A stretch of 64,000 nucleotides of DNA, taken from the NCBI GenBank assembly GCA_022885665.1, contig JAGQDJ010000003.1:186001-250000 (forward strand), given 5' to 3'. The notes under the pieces were generated by a model. That model did no database searches and had not been told where the DNA came from. It saw nothing but the letters and a program-made list of their open reading frames with translations. Source of the stretch: Triops longicaudatus. Lineage: Eukaryota > Arthropoda > Branchiopoda > Notostraca > Triopsidae. The stretch's first letter is position 1; the number at the start of each line of letters is the position of its first letter. A program made the translations under genes and the position numbers. This document shows, piece by piece, positions 1-13,200 of this stretch.

Positions 1-2460
1 TTTCAGCCTTGGCTAGTAAAAAAATAGCTTAAACTGGAAATACAAGCTCGTAAAAGCTATTTTCAGGTTCTAATATATTTCAGTTATTGATATTTTTTCC
101 ATTTTTTCACTTTTCCGAGTTTACTTTTCGTTCTCATACAGTTTTCATTACTTTCATTTATATTGGTTTTCTCCTTTTTTCGGGCACTGAAATAGTATCT
201 GCAATACATCTTCGAACATCTGCTATAAAGCGGGCCCCACACGGTTATACTGCGCAAGAGTTGCTATGGCTACCAATGGAGATTAAAGTTGGCTCGGTCA
301 TTCGCAGTAAATTATTTCGGGATTAAGAGCCCTATGCGTATCGGCAAACATGAGGGGAGAAAAACAAAATAGAAAACCCCCAAGTACTCTCATGGAACGA
401 AAATGTTCGTTCTTCCAGGAATTCAGTAACTTTCCGAACAAAACGGCCCTAGCAAAGTTCCCATACCTAACGCCACGGCAGTTACTCGAGTCCTCCCCAC
501 TTTAGGCTGAGTATAATGCTATTGACCCGCAGCGTCACTTTTTACACCGTGCCATCAGTATAGGACGCTTCGTTGTGGCTATCTTTCCTAAGGCTTACTG
601 TAACGCTATTGACCCGCAGCGTCACTTATTACACAGTGCCGTGCCATCAGCAAAGGACGCTTCGTTGTGGCTATCTTTTCAAAGTGCTGCACCTAATTAA
701 GGCAAGTCATACTTTTACCAAAGAATGAATAAGTTTGAAACTTCAAGTTTCCACAAAGCATTGTTCAAGTTGTATGCTTCAGCCTGGCAAAACTGGCTAA
801 TTGGCCTCTCCAGTGAAAAGGTAGGCGGACAAAGATAGCGCAAGATCCCAAGCTTTCAGATTCATCCGAGATAATTTGGCCTTTTATCTCGACCTGAAGG
901 CTTGAATTGATGTGATAAAGTTGCCTCAGTAATTGGAAAGCCCGTTCGGCGTCCCTGGGTCTGTTTAGCCTAACTTATCTTCATTTATTCTCTATAGGTG
1001 CTCTCCGCTCCCTCCAAAACAAAGAAGTAATCTTTTTTTCTTGTTTCTTTGTGGAACATGTGGCCATGTAACACGAGTCTCGCACGTCATTTCCCCGGGT
1101 CACAATTTGATTACTCTTGAGTTAATTAGGACATCTAGGTCTCTGAAGAGGGCCACTGCGTTGCTTTGAATACGAGCCGGAAGCGGTTGCGAAAGGTCAA
1201 ATTAGGTTCGTTTGCGACGTCATTTTCTTTTGTTTTAAAAGCCGATATATTTTCGCTTAATACTGGCTTTCTTGGTCAAGAAAGCATAACTGGAACGAAA
1301 ATTTGTGAATAATACAAACAAACGGAGTATAAAGTAACAAAGTCAATGATTTGTAAAAAGATTAAAAATTAAATTTCAATAAAATTACATGTTTAGACTG
1401 AATGAACGAACGTTTGCAGAGAGGACAATAGATCGCTTAACATACTCTTAAACGAATATCTTATTTTAACCATTTCGAAAACGTAAGTTAAGATAAGAAA
1501 ATGCTACTTCTTTGCTTGTACATGAAATCAAGAAAAAAGCCATATCCTTAAATCATTTTACCGCGTATTGTGAAAGGAAGTCTTGATTAATGGGTAGTTT
1601 TTGTCCCCTTTCGAAATTCCTTCCGTGCATTAACGCACTTTTGCTGCTCTCTGAAAGAGTGCATTCCTTTCATATTCTTAAAAAAAAATAAAAAAAGGCC
1701 CACATACCAAAACAGGAAGAAGAGAAGCATTCCCGCTCTTTTTTTTTTACTATTTCCATTTTTTTATATAGTCAAGAGTTTCATGTTTTCAAAGAAAAAT
1801 GACATGAAAAATGCAAAGATGCAAAGCAAAAGACCCTTGACACTCGTCTTGCGTGCGTTGTTCCACTCGGATGTCTGATTCTCACCCTTACCAAAAAAAC
1901 AATAAAGAAAAAGAGAAATAAAGTTCGAAAAACACACATGGCGTGGTAAGCTTTTCGAAAAACGTCGCTATATGCTTCACGTCGCGATCGTGGCAGCTCA
2001 CGACGGTGTACGTCTTAGGCATTGCTCGCTCCATTTTATTGGAAAAGCCAGGCATCCCGAGTACATTTATTTCTTAGCGTCTCAGCGGTGTTACTACGGA
2101 AATTGCGTTCATCGACCCAAGATTGAAAGGAGACGGAAAGCTGAGAGATCCATTTTGGGCTTGCAGGGAGCATGAGTATTAGATCAACTGCGTAGTAGAA
2201 AAGAAAGAAAAAGGTGTCCCGTGCTGTGAGCATAAAGCTTAAAAAGAACAAGTTGGGATGCTGTCATCTTCACCGTCCTTTCCAACGCGTGCCACTTACC
2301 TTCCAGCTTCCTATTTTTTACTTTTACAGCGGTAAAAGTCAACGGTTTGAGCTTCTTGGCAACGGCAAGTTGCACCGGAAGCAGAAAGCTTGCTGGCTTC
2401 ACACTTCTTACGTGTATTTCTCCGCCTCCTGCAGGTTTTGCTACCTCTATCCCTTGAGTC
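1..2460. other. Gene-free left flank and pleiotrophin 5' region
   Basis: I see no convincing protein-coding gene here; the open frames are short, low in complexity and without recognisable motifs. The stretch contains one clear tandem duplication (518-678, listed separately). The last part probably contains 5' untranslated sequence of the gene that starts at 2461: a pyrimidine-rich run ending in CAG lies at about 2425-2434, compatible with a splice acceptor in the leader. The rest is AT-rich sequence with A and T runs. Confidence 0.5.
518..678. repeat. Tandem direct repeat, two copies of about 70 bp
   Basis: Two copies at 518-587 and 605-678 both start GCTATTGACCCGCAGCGTCA and end GGACGCTTCGTTGTGGCTAT. 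They differ by a few substitutions and a 5-bp insertion (an extra GTGCC) in the second copy. The spacer is about 17 bp. The copies are GC-richer than their surroundings. They encode nothing obvious, so they are either a duplicated regulatory block or a remnant of a larger repeat. Confidence 0.85.
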
Positions 2461-3881
2461 ATGAAGTGGACGCTGGTTATCTTCGGTGTGTTGGCGGTCT
2501 TGGCCTTGGTCGCGGCTCAGCAAGATGACGACGACGATTCTTTCGAAACTTGGGATGAAGCTTTAGAAAACAGTGATGTCGACGACAGCGACGAATCGGA
2601 TGCTTTGGTCCGCGTGGCACGAGCCGCCCGGAATGGCGGACGCGGTGGAGCTAGGAAAGCAAACAAAAGTGAGTCTTCGTCTATGAAAAAAGGAAAGCTA
2701 AATCCCAGGAGATGGTCATTTGTAACACTTAGAACTTTTTTTTTTTGTTTCTTAACTTAAGTTTCATCCGACTAGACTAGATTTTATAACCATTAACTGT
2801 GGAATTGTTTTGCTTCTTAAGTTATTAGGACAGGACATTTTGAACTTGGTACAATTCGTACAATAGTCATAGCTAATAAACTACGAAAAAATAGACACAT
2901 GTAATAGACTTTTGTCAAATTTTTTAACAAGAACCGGACGTTTATTATACGTCTTTGTTACGCATTTTTTCTCCTTTTGCTTCGCGTTACGATTGACCTT
3001 TACTGTAATGTTTACTTTACTGTAAAGTTAATTCTTGATTGCTGGCTTGATTGCTTAGATGCTTGCCGATACACCAAAGGTCCTTGGTCGGAATGCGACA
3101 CAAGCTCCAATCAACGCTCTCGCACTTTAACTTTGAAGAAAGGCGACAGTACCTGTGAAGCCTCCAAAACTATTACGAAGAGATGTAAGAAAGGTAATGA
3201 AACCGTAAGGAAGAAACAAATAAATAGAAAATAAAGTACCAGCGACGAAAATTCAATCATTTTCCGTCACTCTTACATTTCTTATTGAAGAACAAACTCA
3301 CAAAATATGCTTTGGGACCAGTTTTTGTAGTGCATGGCTCTTTTGAGTGTAGATCTTTTTTTAATTTTTTTTTATTGCTGGCTTTGTAAGTATGACTCGC
3401 TCTGCTTTGCTTGTGTTCGCTTTCTTGGCATGGCTTTATGTGTTTAGTTTGCCACTACGCGAGAGGTTCATGGACTGGCTGTGCCCATTCCCAGCAAATC
3501 CGCACGGATTTATTGCTGCCAGACAGTGACGAAACTTGTCAAGCTACCAGACAAATAGTACGTCGTTGCCAGAACTCGAATGATTCGGTCCTTGCGGCAC
3601 GGAACATTTCCACGAGCCCCATAGACAAACTGTCTGTCCCTAAGACAAAAGGCCGACCCGATGTTAATCGCGAAGACTCCGAGGAAGAATTAATCGATTT
3701 TGATGACAACGTCGACTACTCGGCCACCAAAACGACCTCGGCCGCTCGCACGCCGCTTTCAACCGCGTCAGGGAAAAGTAACAAAGAAACCAGCCTGAGA
3801 AGGTCAAATGACAGTCCCATTCCTCGTTCGCAAGATGCTGGGCATCCTAAAACACCCCTAGAGCCTGCGAGATCTGTATAG
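2461..3881 (+). CDS. Pleiotrophin/midkine-family secreted heparin-binding protein (miple-like)
   Basis: Three exons, about 2461-2668, 3059-3193 and 3448-3881, join in frame across GT-AG borders. The protein begins with a signal peptide (MKWTLVIFGVLAVLALVAAQ), followed by a strongly acidic stretch and a basic RGG-like stretch. Two pleiotrophin/midkine-type modules follow, each with four cysteines: the first begins CRYTKGPWSECD and carries RTLTLKKGD, the second begins CHYARGSWTGCA. The family (vertebrate PTN/MDK, Drosophila Miple1/2) acts outside the cell, binding heparan sulphate and receptor kinases such as ALK. The second module has LLLPDSDET where the first has TLTLKKGDS, so it loses the basic patch expected to bind heparin. 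The C-terminal tail of about 100 residues is Ser/Thr-rich and unlike vertebrate PTN. An AATAAA lies near 4110. Family call is strong; the one-to-one orthologue is not settled. Confidence 0.85.
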
Positions 3882-5296
3882 AAACTTAATTTTCCGGAAA
3901 AAAAGATGTTACCACCATCCTACGAAAACGCATTACCTCATTTATTTGGCTTGTTTATAGCTTTAATGCATGGCTTGTAAGCTTTTAGATACGGACCATC
4001 TTTACTATAATGACCAGCGTGGCTTCACGCCAAGTGATTTTTGATTTAAAAAAAAGTCCGTAAAGAGAGAAAATGGATGCCGTACGGCAGTGTTTACACG
4101 TTTCGATATTAATAAAACAAAGTTTGCTTATAGTTTTTCAAAAAGCTTTCACCCCAAAATTGCGACCAAATGAAAATTTTCAACGTTTTATTAATTCCAA
4201 AGCGTTCCAGCGTTGCCTACTGTATTAATTCAAAAATTGCAAATGTTTCAGCCCGTGCCCGTGGACAGAGGGGAAACCAAGGCCAAAACTAAATAAATAA
4301 GGTGAAGCGAGGAAGATATCGAAGATACTTTTCGTGAACATTATTTACTTGTCTTACTATTGAATGGTTTCCCCACATTTTTTTCTGGCGTCCAACCGCT
4401 TTTGTAGCCCTGTTCTTTGATAATTCTGCATGGAACACAATATGAAAGAAAAAAAAACTTCTCACGTACATTTTTCAGTGTTCTCGATGTCATCCATTAG
4501 CCTGTAGTCTCCGATATTCATTTGCAGTGAAGACTTGTATGCCCCAAATCTCTTTGTATGATTATACTTTTATAGTTAAGATAACAAAAATTTCCAATCT
4601 GACGAGTGTTTTTTTTTACTTCATTTTCAATTTTATATCTAACTCGTTGCGAGAACCTAACGGATTCTGAAATGTAAAAGACTGCAGGTGCGATTGAAAC
4701 AAAACGAATAAGATTGTCACGAAGCAGGTGTAGCTTTTTATGTAAACAACGCAATTCTCCATCTTCAAACAAATCTCTAGCTATAAAACATAATTTGATA
4801 TTTCCTAATGAAATAAACGAAACAAAGGTTTGCGAGATGTATCTATTTTTTCAAACCGAAGTCGCATACTTCATTGAGAACGTCACGCAATCTACCAAGC
4901 TTCGTATGAAGTACTGTAAAGCTGCCGAGCTATTTTGTAGGATAAACCCAGTTTTTGCTTAACGCTCTTTATCACTACATGAAAATGCTGAACTATTCAC
5001 TACACTTTTTCATCTCAACTTTTTCGATCATAGTTATGAAATTCTTAATAACAGCACCGAAACAGGAAAATAGATATTTCTTTATTATATACGTTAATTG
5101 GCGTAAATGCTGTAATGAACGTTATCTAAGGTGTATTAAATAAAAACGAAGCCCCCCACGTAAATTTTGTCACTATACTGAAATGTTGAAGCTCGAAATG
5201 GATTCTAAGACTCTGACGCTAAACCACAGTAAAGCAAAAAGGTTATTTTCCATTTTGGCAGAGTAGCAATGTATTTGACAGAAAAATTGAACCAAT
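3882..5296. other. Convergent intergenic region (3' UTRs)
   Basis: This lies between the convergent pleiotrophin-like gene and RPL27A. AATAAA near 4110 suits the plus-strand gene, and TTTATT near 5088 (AATAAA on the minus strand) could serve RPL27A. The remainder is AT-rich; I see no gene, structured RNA or repeat. Confidence 0.5.
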
Positions 5297-6277
5297 TTAT
5301 GCCGTCAACACACAAGCTCCACCAACAGCCTGGATCTTTTCTTCGGCTTCCTTCGAGAAAAATCGTGCCTTCACAATGACGGGTTGCTTGGGAAGATTGC
5401 CTTTGCCAAGGACTTTGTAGAAACCCTGTAAAGAAAACGCGAACGTAAATCATTAATCTTTGCGAGCTCAGGTGGACCGAGAATTAAGCGAATAAATCAA
5501 CAAAACGAGCGAAGGAAGTTCTTACAGCGCGAACGACGTCGATGACGGGGGCCTTCTTTTCGGGGTGATTCTTGTACTGTTCACGGGTCTGTTCAGTAAC
5601 CAAAGACCAGAGCTTGTCAAGGTTGATGGCAGGCATCCACTTTTGGTTGCGACGGAGATGGTAGTTTCTCATACCAACCTAAGAAAACGTTACTTTAAGT
5701 TCTTGAAGTTATATGAGTTATAGATAAATACTAAGAGAAGATAGGAAAACAAGACTTACTTTGCCAAAGTATCCAGGGTGGTATTTGTCAAAGTTGATAC
5801 GGTGGTGGTGCATGCCACCAGCGTTACCACGACCACCAGGGTGTTTCCTGTGTTTGCCTGTAATGAAACACGTGATTACATGTATTAAAAGTGGCTATTA
5901 ATCGACACCAAGACTTTGGAGTTGAAGTATTGGAATCCTTTCAAATACTCACCAATGCGACCATGTCCATGGCTCACGTGGCCACGCAGCTTCCTGGTCT
6001 TCTTCTTGTTGGTAGACTAGAGAGAAATCGCATAAAACGAAACAGAGATGTTAGTTACATGTCGGACGACTCGTGCTAGACAACACTGTAGTAAGAGTAT
6101 CACAACACAAGAAAACACTTGATTTTCCACTAAATGGCTATCTTTTCAAATCATACAACTTTCACGATGTACAGCAGAAAATTCAGAAAACAAATACGTG
6201 ACGAATATTTAAGAAATTTGAAGGATGACCATGATATTTAAGGAAATATTTTACGATCGGCAGAAAACACTCACCAT
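5297..6277 (-). CDS. RPL27A: Ribosomal protein L27a (uL15), large subunit
   Basis: Five exons on the minus strand. The first coding exon holds only the ATG (6275-6277), immediately followed by a GTGAGT donor. Exon 2 (about 5953-6016) encodes the basic N-terminus with KKKTRKLRGHVSHGHGRIG. Exon 3 has the glycine/histidine-rich GGRGNAGGMHHHR segment, exon 4 has GYFGKVGMRNYHLRR and INLDKLWSLV, and exon 5 ends GGACVLTA. These are hallmark blocks of eukaryotic L27a and the length (about 149 residues) is normal. The protein sits in the 60S subunit. A lone ATG on exon 1 is common for ribosomal protein genes. Two perfect TATCGATA elements lie 27 and 58 bp upstream of the ATG (listed separately) and suggest DRE-type control. 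Confidence 0.97.
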
Positions 6278-6303
6278 GGCTGCTCCTTAACACTCCAAGA
6301 ACT

Positions 6304-6342
6304 TATCGATATAAAGTCGGATCGAGATATCTACTATCGATA
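6304..6342. promoter_or_regulatory. Two DRE-type TATCGATA palindromes before RPL27A
   Basis: Exact TATCGATA at 6304-6311 and 6335-6342, 23 bp apart, just upstream of the RPL27A start codon. In Drosophila this octamer is the DNA replication-related element bound by DREF/BEAF-32 and is typical of housekeeping promoters. Function here is inferred from the match and the position. Confidence 0.7.
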
Positions 6343-7215
6343 TCGGTTTCCAGAGCAGCGATTAGTCACAGATTTCAGATACCTAACGTAAAGCTTCGAA
6401 AAATCTGTTAAACCTTTTAGAAAATCAGAAAATGTGTGTAGAAACATCATTTATGCTTTACAAGAGAACTGTATAATTTATACTTGTGCTACGCCGTTCT
6501 ATTCGAAATACCAGTTTTCACCTGAAATGGTTCCACAAACTGGCGCGCGCGAAATTAGAAAAAAAAACGGGGGCTTGCTTTCCCGGTAAGTTCTCAAATT
6601 TGTTGAATTCTCCATAAGTAATTGTGAGTTTCTACAGATACAACATAAGAATTGTCCCAGATATTAAAACCCATAAATTTACGGTTAATAGAGATTTTAA
6701 TAGCAAGTAACTGTTTTTGCAAATCGTTTCAAACTTCCCATTGGATGACCTGTTGGAAGATAGTAATATTCAGTTGCCTTAATATAGGACTATTACGATA
6801 CAAAATTTAAATTCAGTAAATTCTCTCAATGATAGACTGTACTATATTTTTCATACAAGATGTCCAGTATTTATTTCATATTTTATGCATATTTCCTGAA
6901 CTTCAGCTTTTCAGAGGTCAAGCATCTGACGTCATAGAAGGGATCCTTCCCAGAAGGTAGTGATTCGCGTTCACTATTGAAGCTGAACCGTGTAGTAAAC
7001 AATAGTCGTTGCGCGGCGAAACAAGTTCATGGTCGGTGCGCAGACGCAAGTTGCTGTCTATACAAGGGAAGGGGAAAGCGTCTATCTTGAGTGGAGAAGC
7101 AGGTCACGTAGACCGAAAGAAACAGGACAGAAAACGGAATCCAAATACACAATAACAATACTATTAAGTGTGGGTAGAGCAGTATTTTGTGCTGGGCTGA
7201 ACGTGAAGTGCAGAA
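6343..7215. promoter_or_regulatory. Divergent promoter region between RPL27A and ARID4
   Basis: The gap separates two head-to-head genes. It contains an E2F-type site (TTTCGCGC on the minus strand, 6547-6554, inside a GCGCGCGC run) and a perfect CRE palindrome TGACGTCA at 6927-6934. Noncoding first-exon sequence of ARID4 probably lies around 6950-7215. An open frame at 7029-7238 has no family resemblance and is not proposed as coding. Confidence 0.5.
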
Positions 7216-10200
7216 ATGGTAACATTTTAGTTAATTAACAATTAATTTCCCCCACGTCGTTTACTTGACTTTGATATGTTTTTACCCCCTGGACTTTTAG
7301 CTTTTCCTTCCTTATGCTCACTTCTCTTGTAAAACATCCCCAAACCTTTCTTCTTTATCTGAGTAATCCAATAAACATGCTTAAAAGCTCTAGAAAAGCA
7401 TGACGAAGTTGAAAACCTGAACTAATCATGCGTCTTGTCTTCAGGGAGATGATCCTCCATATTTAACAGTTGGTACGGAAGTTAGTGCCAAGTACAAAGG
7501 AGCTTTCTGCGAAGCCAAAGTTCGCAAAGTGGTTAAAAACATCAAGTGCAAAGTAAAATGTGAAATACCAAATTTTCACCATTGTATAACCTTTTTCGTA
7601 GGTTTTATTCAAACTTGGGCAAGGAACTGCCCTGATTTCTGAAGAAAATATTAAAGGACCTCTCCGAGTCGGAGCCCAAGTCGAAGCCAAGCACCCAGAT
7701 AAAAATCAGTTCATGGAAGCGACCATTAGCAAAATCCAGGACGGTAGTCAATACACTGTTGGTGCGTTATTTATGCTAAAATCCTATCCCACCTTACATC
7801 ACGAACTTCCTTTACGCCGATTTTCGGTTTGCGTGGTTCGAAGAATCATTATCGAGGTCTTACTTTACGCAATCTCGAATTGTAGGTCTCTTTAGACCTA
7901 TTTCTATCACGTTTAATTCACCCAAGTTTCGCTCTGCGAACGAAAACCAGTTTATTCACGTTTTTAATCACCAAGAACGTAAATTCTTTATCGTTTGTTG
8001 CTTTAAGCAGCTTAGGTTCAATATTAAAAAATATTTATAATATTTTCATCTTAGTTTGTCGTTTTTCATTTCTGTTAAAGCTTTATAACGTTTGATACGT
8101 TTTTTTACATCGTTAGTGGTTAAAGGGGACGTGTAACAGGCTTTGCTTAGTCAAGATCCCGAAAAAACTTCTAACTTGCTTTTTTTTATTAGTTTTTGAC
8201 GATGGAGATATTACCACTTTACGCCGATCGGCGCTGTGTTTGAAGAGTGGGCGGCATTTTGCCGAGAGTGAAACGTTGGATCAACTTCCTTTAACGCATC
8301 CAGAGCATTTTGGGACGCCTGTGGTGGGCGGGAGGCGGGGCCGGCGTAGTTTTCCCAACCAGTAAGCTTTAAAGCGCCTTTTTTCCTTCATGGTCTATTA
8401 ATACCACCCGACAAACGTACGCAACTTTCTTTGAATTTCGTTGCGTAGGGAGGGTAGCTCGGGCGAGGAAGACGACGAAGATCCACCTTCCAAGAACCGT
8501 AAAGAGGACAAAGAACCGGATTTGGGCAAACTGGTGTGTGTCGAGATTGGCGACAAGAAAAAAAGCAAGGATAATTGGTTCCCGGGACTGATAGTCGCTC
8601 CTACAGCCCAGGACACGGTGCACATTCGGGTCAAAGACGAGTACTTGGTGCGATCTTTTAAAGACGGACGATAGTACGTGCTCTTTTACGATATTTCCCC
8701 CCCCCCCAAAAAAAAAAAAAAAGTATTTAACTTAAGGTTTCTCCCACAAGTGTAGTCACTTTTAAAATAGTCCATTTTCCGTGTGCTGAAATTGTTTATT
8801 TAATGTTTTTACAAAATTTTAACAGTTATACCGTGCCTAAGAAAGAAGCTGTTCGATTTACTCGTGAAATTGCGTCAAAAGTTGATAATGCGACGCTGAA
8901 AACAGGTAAAAACCTCCCAGTTAACTACATGCTGAAGTATATTTGATTTCTGCTAAATATTTCGTGTGTTTACAAAATACTAATTGAAAGTTCTTCAACC
9001 AGCTGTGGAAAAAGCACTCTTATATTTGGACAAGGACGAATTGCCGCCTCACTGGGATCGGGAATTGTTGTTTGGCTTGGTAGATTCATCCAGCAGCGAT
9101 GACGAGAAACAAGTTTCGGAAGCTGAAGTGAGAGATGCTGTTTTTATTTTTTTAACTAAACGATTCTTATTCGGTTTCTGTTTATTACCAGGATATTTAA
9201 TATAATTCCATATTTCTTTATATCACAGAGTTCCGATGACGAACCTAGGGAGCAGAAAGATCATTTCGTAGCACAGCTTTACAAATTCATGGACGACCGT
9301 GGCACACCTATCAACAAAGGTCCCACAGTGGGTTCGAAGGACTTGGATCTTTATCGCTTGTTTATGGTATATTCGTCATCTTGACGACTGGTATTTGCAA
9401 CAAAACATGATTAATTCTTTGTTTCAGGTTGTACATAAACAAGGCGGGTTTAACAGAGTTTCGAATCAAAATGGGTGGAAGAGCGTGTCCCAGAAGCTTG
9501 GCTTAGTCTCCAAGAGCGCCAATTTGGTCAAGCAGGCTTACAAAAAGTATTTACATACCAAAGTCAAATTGTTAGGTATTGTAACGCAAAGTTTTAGGTA
9601 TCTACACGGCTTCGAGGATTTTTACCGTAAACTGGGTTGTACGATGATCAACAGCCCACGGAGCAATCGCAATCGTCACCGATCGGGCCGTAGTTTGATA
9701 CGAGACAAAGACAAAACGAATTCTACTCTTACTCCGAAGCGAGATGACAAGGTAAAATTATTTAAACCTTTATAATGATTTGTATTTTTTTACATTTTTC
9801 TATTTTACTTTATTTGTTTATTTTTATATTTTTCTGTATTTGAATTAATAATATGTATTTAATGGAATGTATCTCAGGATCGAGAAACACCCAAACCGAG
9901 CCCTTGTCCAGCACCTGAGGAAGAGGAGGCGGAAGTAAAGGATAAAACGGAGAGTGAAACCGCCAAAGAAGTTCCGAAAGAGGTTGTGGCCGATGCGGCA
10001 CCTGCTCAAGTGAAGATCGAGATCGTGGAGGAGGAAGAAGAGGAAATCGTTGAGGATAAAAAGGTGGTCAAAGTCAAGAAAGTGAAAGAAAATCGCGACC
10101 CGCCCGCGACAGAAGAGAGCGAGACGAAAAAGCGCCAGGCGAGAGAGAAGAAAGAAGTCAAAGTGGAAAATGCACCGACGCCCGAGTCGGGCAAACGATT

Positions 10201-13200
10201 AATTCGGAAAAAGAAACCGAAAACTTATGTGTCGTCGGATGACGAAGCGGAGAAAGAGACGCCTGTGAAACGGGCTTACAAGAAAAGGCACCAGGAAGAC
10301 AAGGTATTTCTGAAAAAAAAAAAAAGAAATGAAAAACGCAAAGAAATGCTATAGGAAAGAAATAGAACAACTTTTCATCTTGTTCTCTTTCAGTTCCTTT
10401 TTAAAGCATTTTTGAGGAATTTGATTCCTATTGGATTTGGCAGATAGTTATTTGTTGATGATTTTGCAGGAAAAGGATGACAAAGACGACAAAGCGAAGA
10501 AGAAGCTGAAAAAGGGCAAGAAAGAGGATGATAAAAAAGACGAAGACAACAAAAAGAAGTCGAAGCGTTTTAGAGATGGAGAAAACATACCTTCGGACGA
10601 GTTAGTCTTTTTGTTTGTTTTTATAGTCAATTTCTTATTTCAGACGTGGATTTTTTTTATTTATTTATTTTTTGTTTTATTATATTTATTTATTTTTTCA
10701 GTGAGCCGATAAGGCAATTGCCCCCGGACGCGGAAATCAATATTGGCGACATTCTGCGCGTGTACTACGACCTTGGCAGTGAATCCAAAGTGACCTACGA
10801 GGCCAAAGTGTGTGACGTGCGTGAGGAAGGTACTCAAAAAATGTACTACGTGCATTACACAGGCTGGAACACACGATATGACGAATGGATAAAACGGGGC
10901 CGCATCGCGGAGAATGTTAGTCTTTCGTCTTCTCCGAACAAAGTCAAAAAGACCAGGAATAACAAACCCCCTGCTAAAGATATTAAGGTATAACGCTTAA
11001 AATTTCGTGCTGAAAATCCGTTAAATTTTATTATTTTCTATATTTTTACTGTTGTATTTTATTTATTTTTAACTTACTACACACATGTTTGGAAGCTTAG
11101 CAATATTTATGTATTTTTTGGTCTCTAGGTGTCGGTATCTTCACCTCCAAAAACCATGCATTCGGCCAAACGAAGCCGGTCCACTGGAACAGCACGGTCG
11201 GACAGCTCTCGGTCAGCCACGCCTTCTTCGATTGCCTCCACCTCCAGTCGTACCGCATCGCACTCTACGCAAAACACGAGCAAAACCCACTCCGAATCTG
11301 GCTCCTCCCCCAACAAGGCCGAAATCCGACGTCGCAGTCGACGGGTGTCTGAACTGTCCTGTGTCACCGAAAGCGACTCCTCCGGCGACGAAGAAGCCGC
11401 CAATTCGGACGAAGCACAATCCAACGCTCGCAGTCCACGCCGTGCGCCCCGGTACCGCAAGCAAAACTCGGACAGCGGCAGTAAAGGCGAAGAAGAGGAC
11501 GAACCTAAAGAGAAAACCGAAAAAAGCACCAGTGGCGCCACTGTCGCGGTAGTGTCCAAAGAACCCGAAGCCAAGAAATCTGTAGAAGACAACCATAGCA
11601 AAGAAGGCCCCAAAGGCAAAGATTTCGACTTACGCAAAATTCGATCCGAGTTGAAAATGCCTATAGATGCCACGCCCCCTCCTCCTCCGCCCCTCCCTCA
11701 ACCCGCTGCATTAGCACCAGTTCCTGCTACACCCGAGAAAAATGACGTTAAAGAAGCAGAAGAATCGCCACAACCACAGAAACCTGTTCTCAAAGACAAA
11801 GAAGGATCCGCGGTGGCTCCTCCCACCACGCCAGCGGTGACGACAGCAGCAACTACTCCGGTTAAGCTAGACGAAGACATTTACGAATTCCGGGAACCAG
11901 AACCGTTCGAGTTGGAAGTCCGGCCGAAAGTCGACGCTCGTTTCGGACGCAAAAACGTCTCCGAGGAAGACTCGCCCAAGAAAACACCCACTAAGAAAGC
12001 GAACGAGCGTGAAAAGAGCCCGGTACCGCCCGCCGTGGACGAAGACGAAGCAAAAACGCTGGCTAATCCTGAATTAACCTGTCCAGTAGTCCCCGGCACG
12101 GTTCAAACGCCAAAACAGGAAGAAAACGATAAGCCACGTCCTCTAGCCGACCCACAGAAAGATCTTCTGTCGGTTTCCAAAGAAAACACGTCAACAGAAT
12201 CAAAACCAGACGCTAAAGACAAAGAAATAACACCAAAAACGTCCACCTTGCCCACTACCGTCGCGACACAGGACACGCCCATAGCCAAAAACACGCCGTC
12301 AGGGGAATCCAAGGCGATAGTGAACCCGGTACCAACTTCTGTTGCTGTGAAAACCGCGTTGCCCACATCAGTAATAGTACCGGCCGATATCCCTGTGACC
12401 ACGCCCCCTGTACCGAAGGTGTTCCCTGCTTTAGTCGGATCTCACGCCGTAGTGCCTACTGTCAATGCTCCCGAAGCTCCAGAATCGGCCGAAAGTAACC
12501 GATCGTGCAAACCTCAACACACTTCAGTAATTAATCTCCCGGCATTTATTCCGCAAGTTATGCCCGCCTTGTCTGCCTTAGCGTCCAAATCTCTGAACGA
12601 TCCTGTCGTCAAAGTACCGGTACTCGTGCCTAGTGCTAGCGAAGTACCCGAAACCGTGCCAGTGACTCCAGATCCTACTATTTCTGCAGTATTACCGGAA
12701 AAGGTCGAAAAAGCCATTATTTCGTCAGCAAAGAAAGATGCGCGCAAAAAAGTCGGTAAGAAAGGCCAACCCATCAGCAAGGAGTTTATCGACTCCGATA
12801 CCGAAGACTCGTCCTCTTCACTGGAAGAATCGCAAGAATTAGAAACGATTCGGAAACCGCTCGACGAGCCTGTTAAGGAAGAAAAGCGACCCGTGTCGCC
12901 CTCTGTGGAGGTAAAACCCGAACTCCTGATGTTGCCGGAGGTAGAAAGGCCGCGCACGCCCACTCAGCCGGTGAAGAAACAGAAGCTTTTGCCCAAATCG
13001 GACGAAGAAGTGGCGGAGCCGGAGAGTATCAGCTTGCTGCTGTGCCAAGAGACCATTCCTGGTAGTCCAGTAGCGCATCACGACCGAAGCAGCTCAGTGG
13101 AGGAGCATACTGGCTTGAAACCCTGTGAGTTACCCTTTGCCAGTACACCAGGACCGAGCAGAGGCCCGCAACAGCCATTACCGCTGCCGATACCGCACAG

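Noticed and set aside
7029..7238. 69-codon ORF as ARID4 N-terminus
   Set aside because: It has no resemblance to ARID4 and cannot join the exon at 7445 in frame better than the lone ATG at 7216, which gives the family start.
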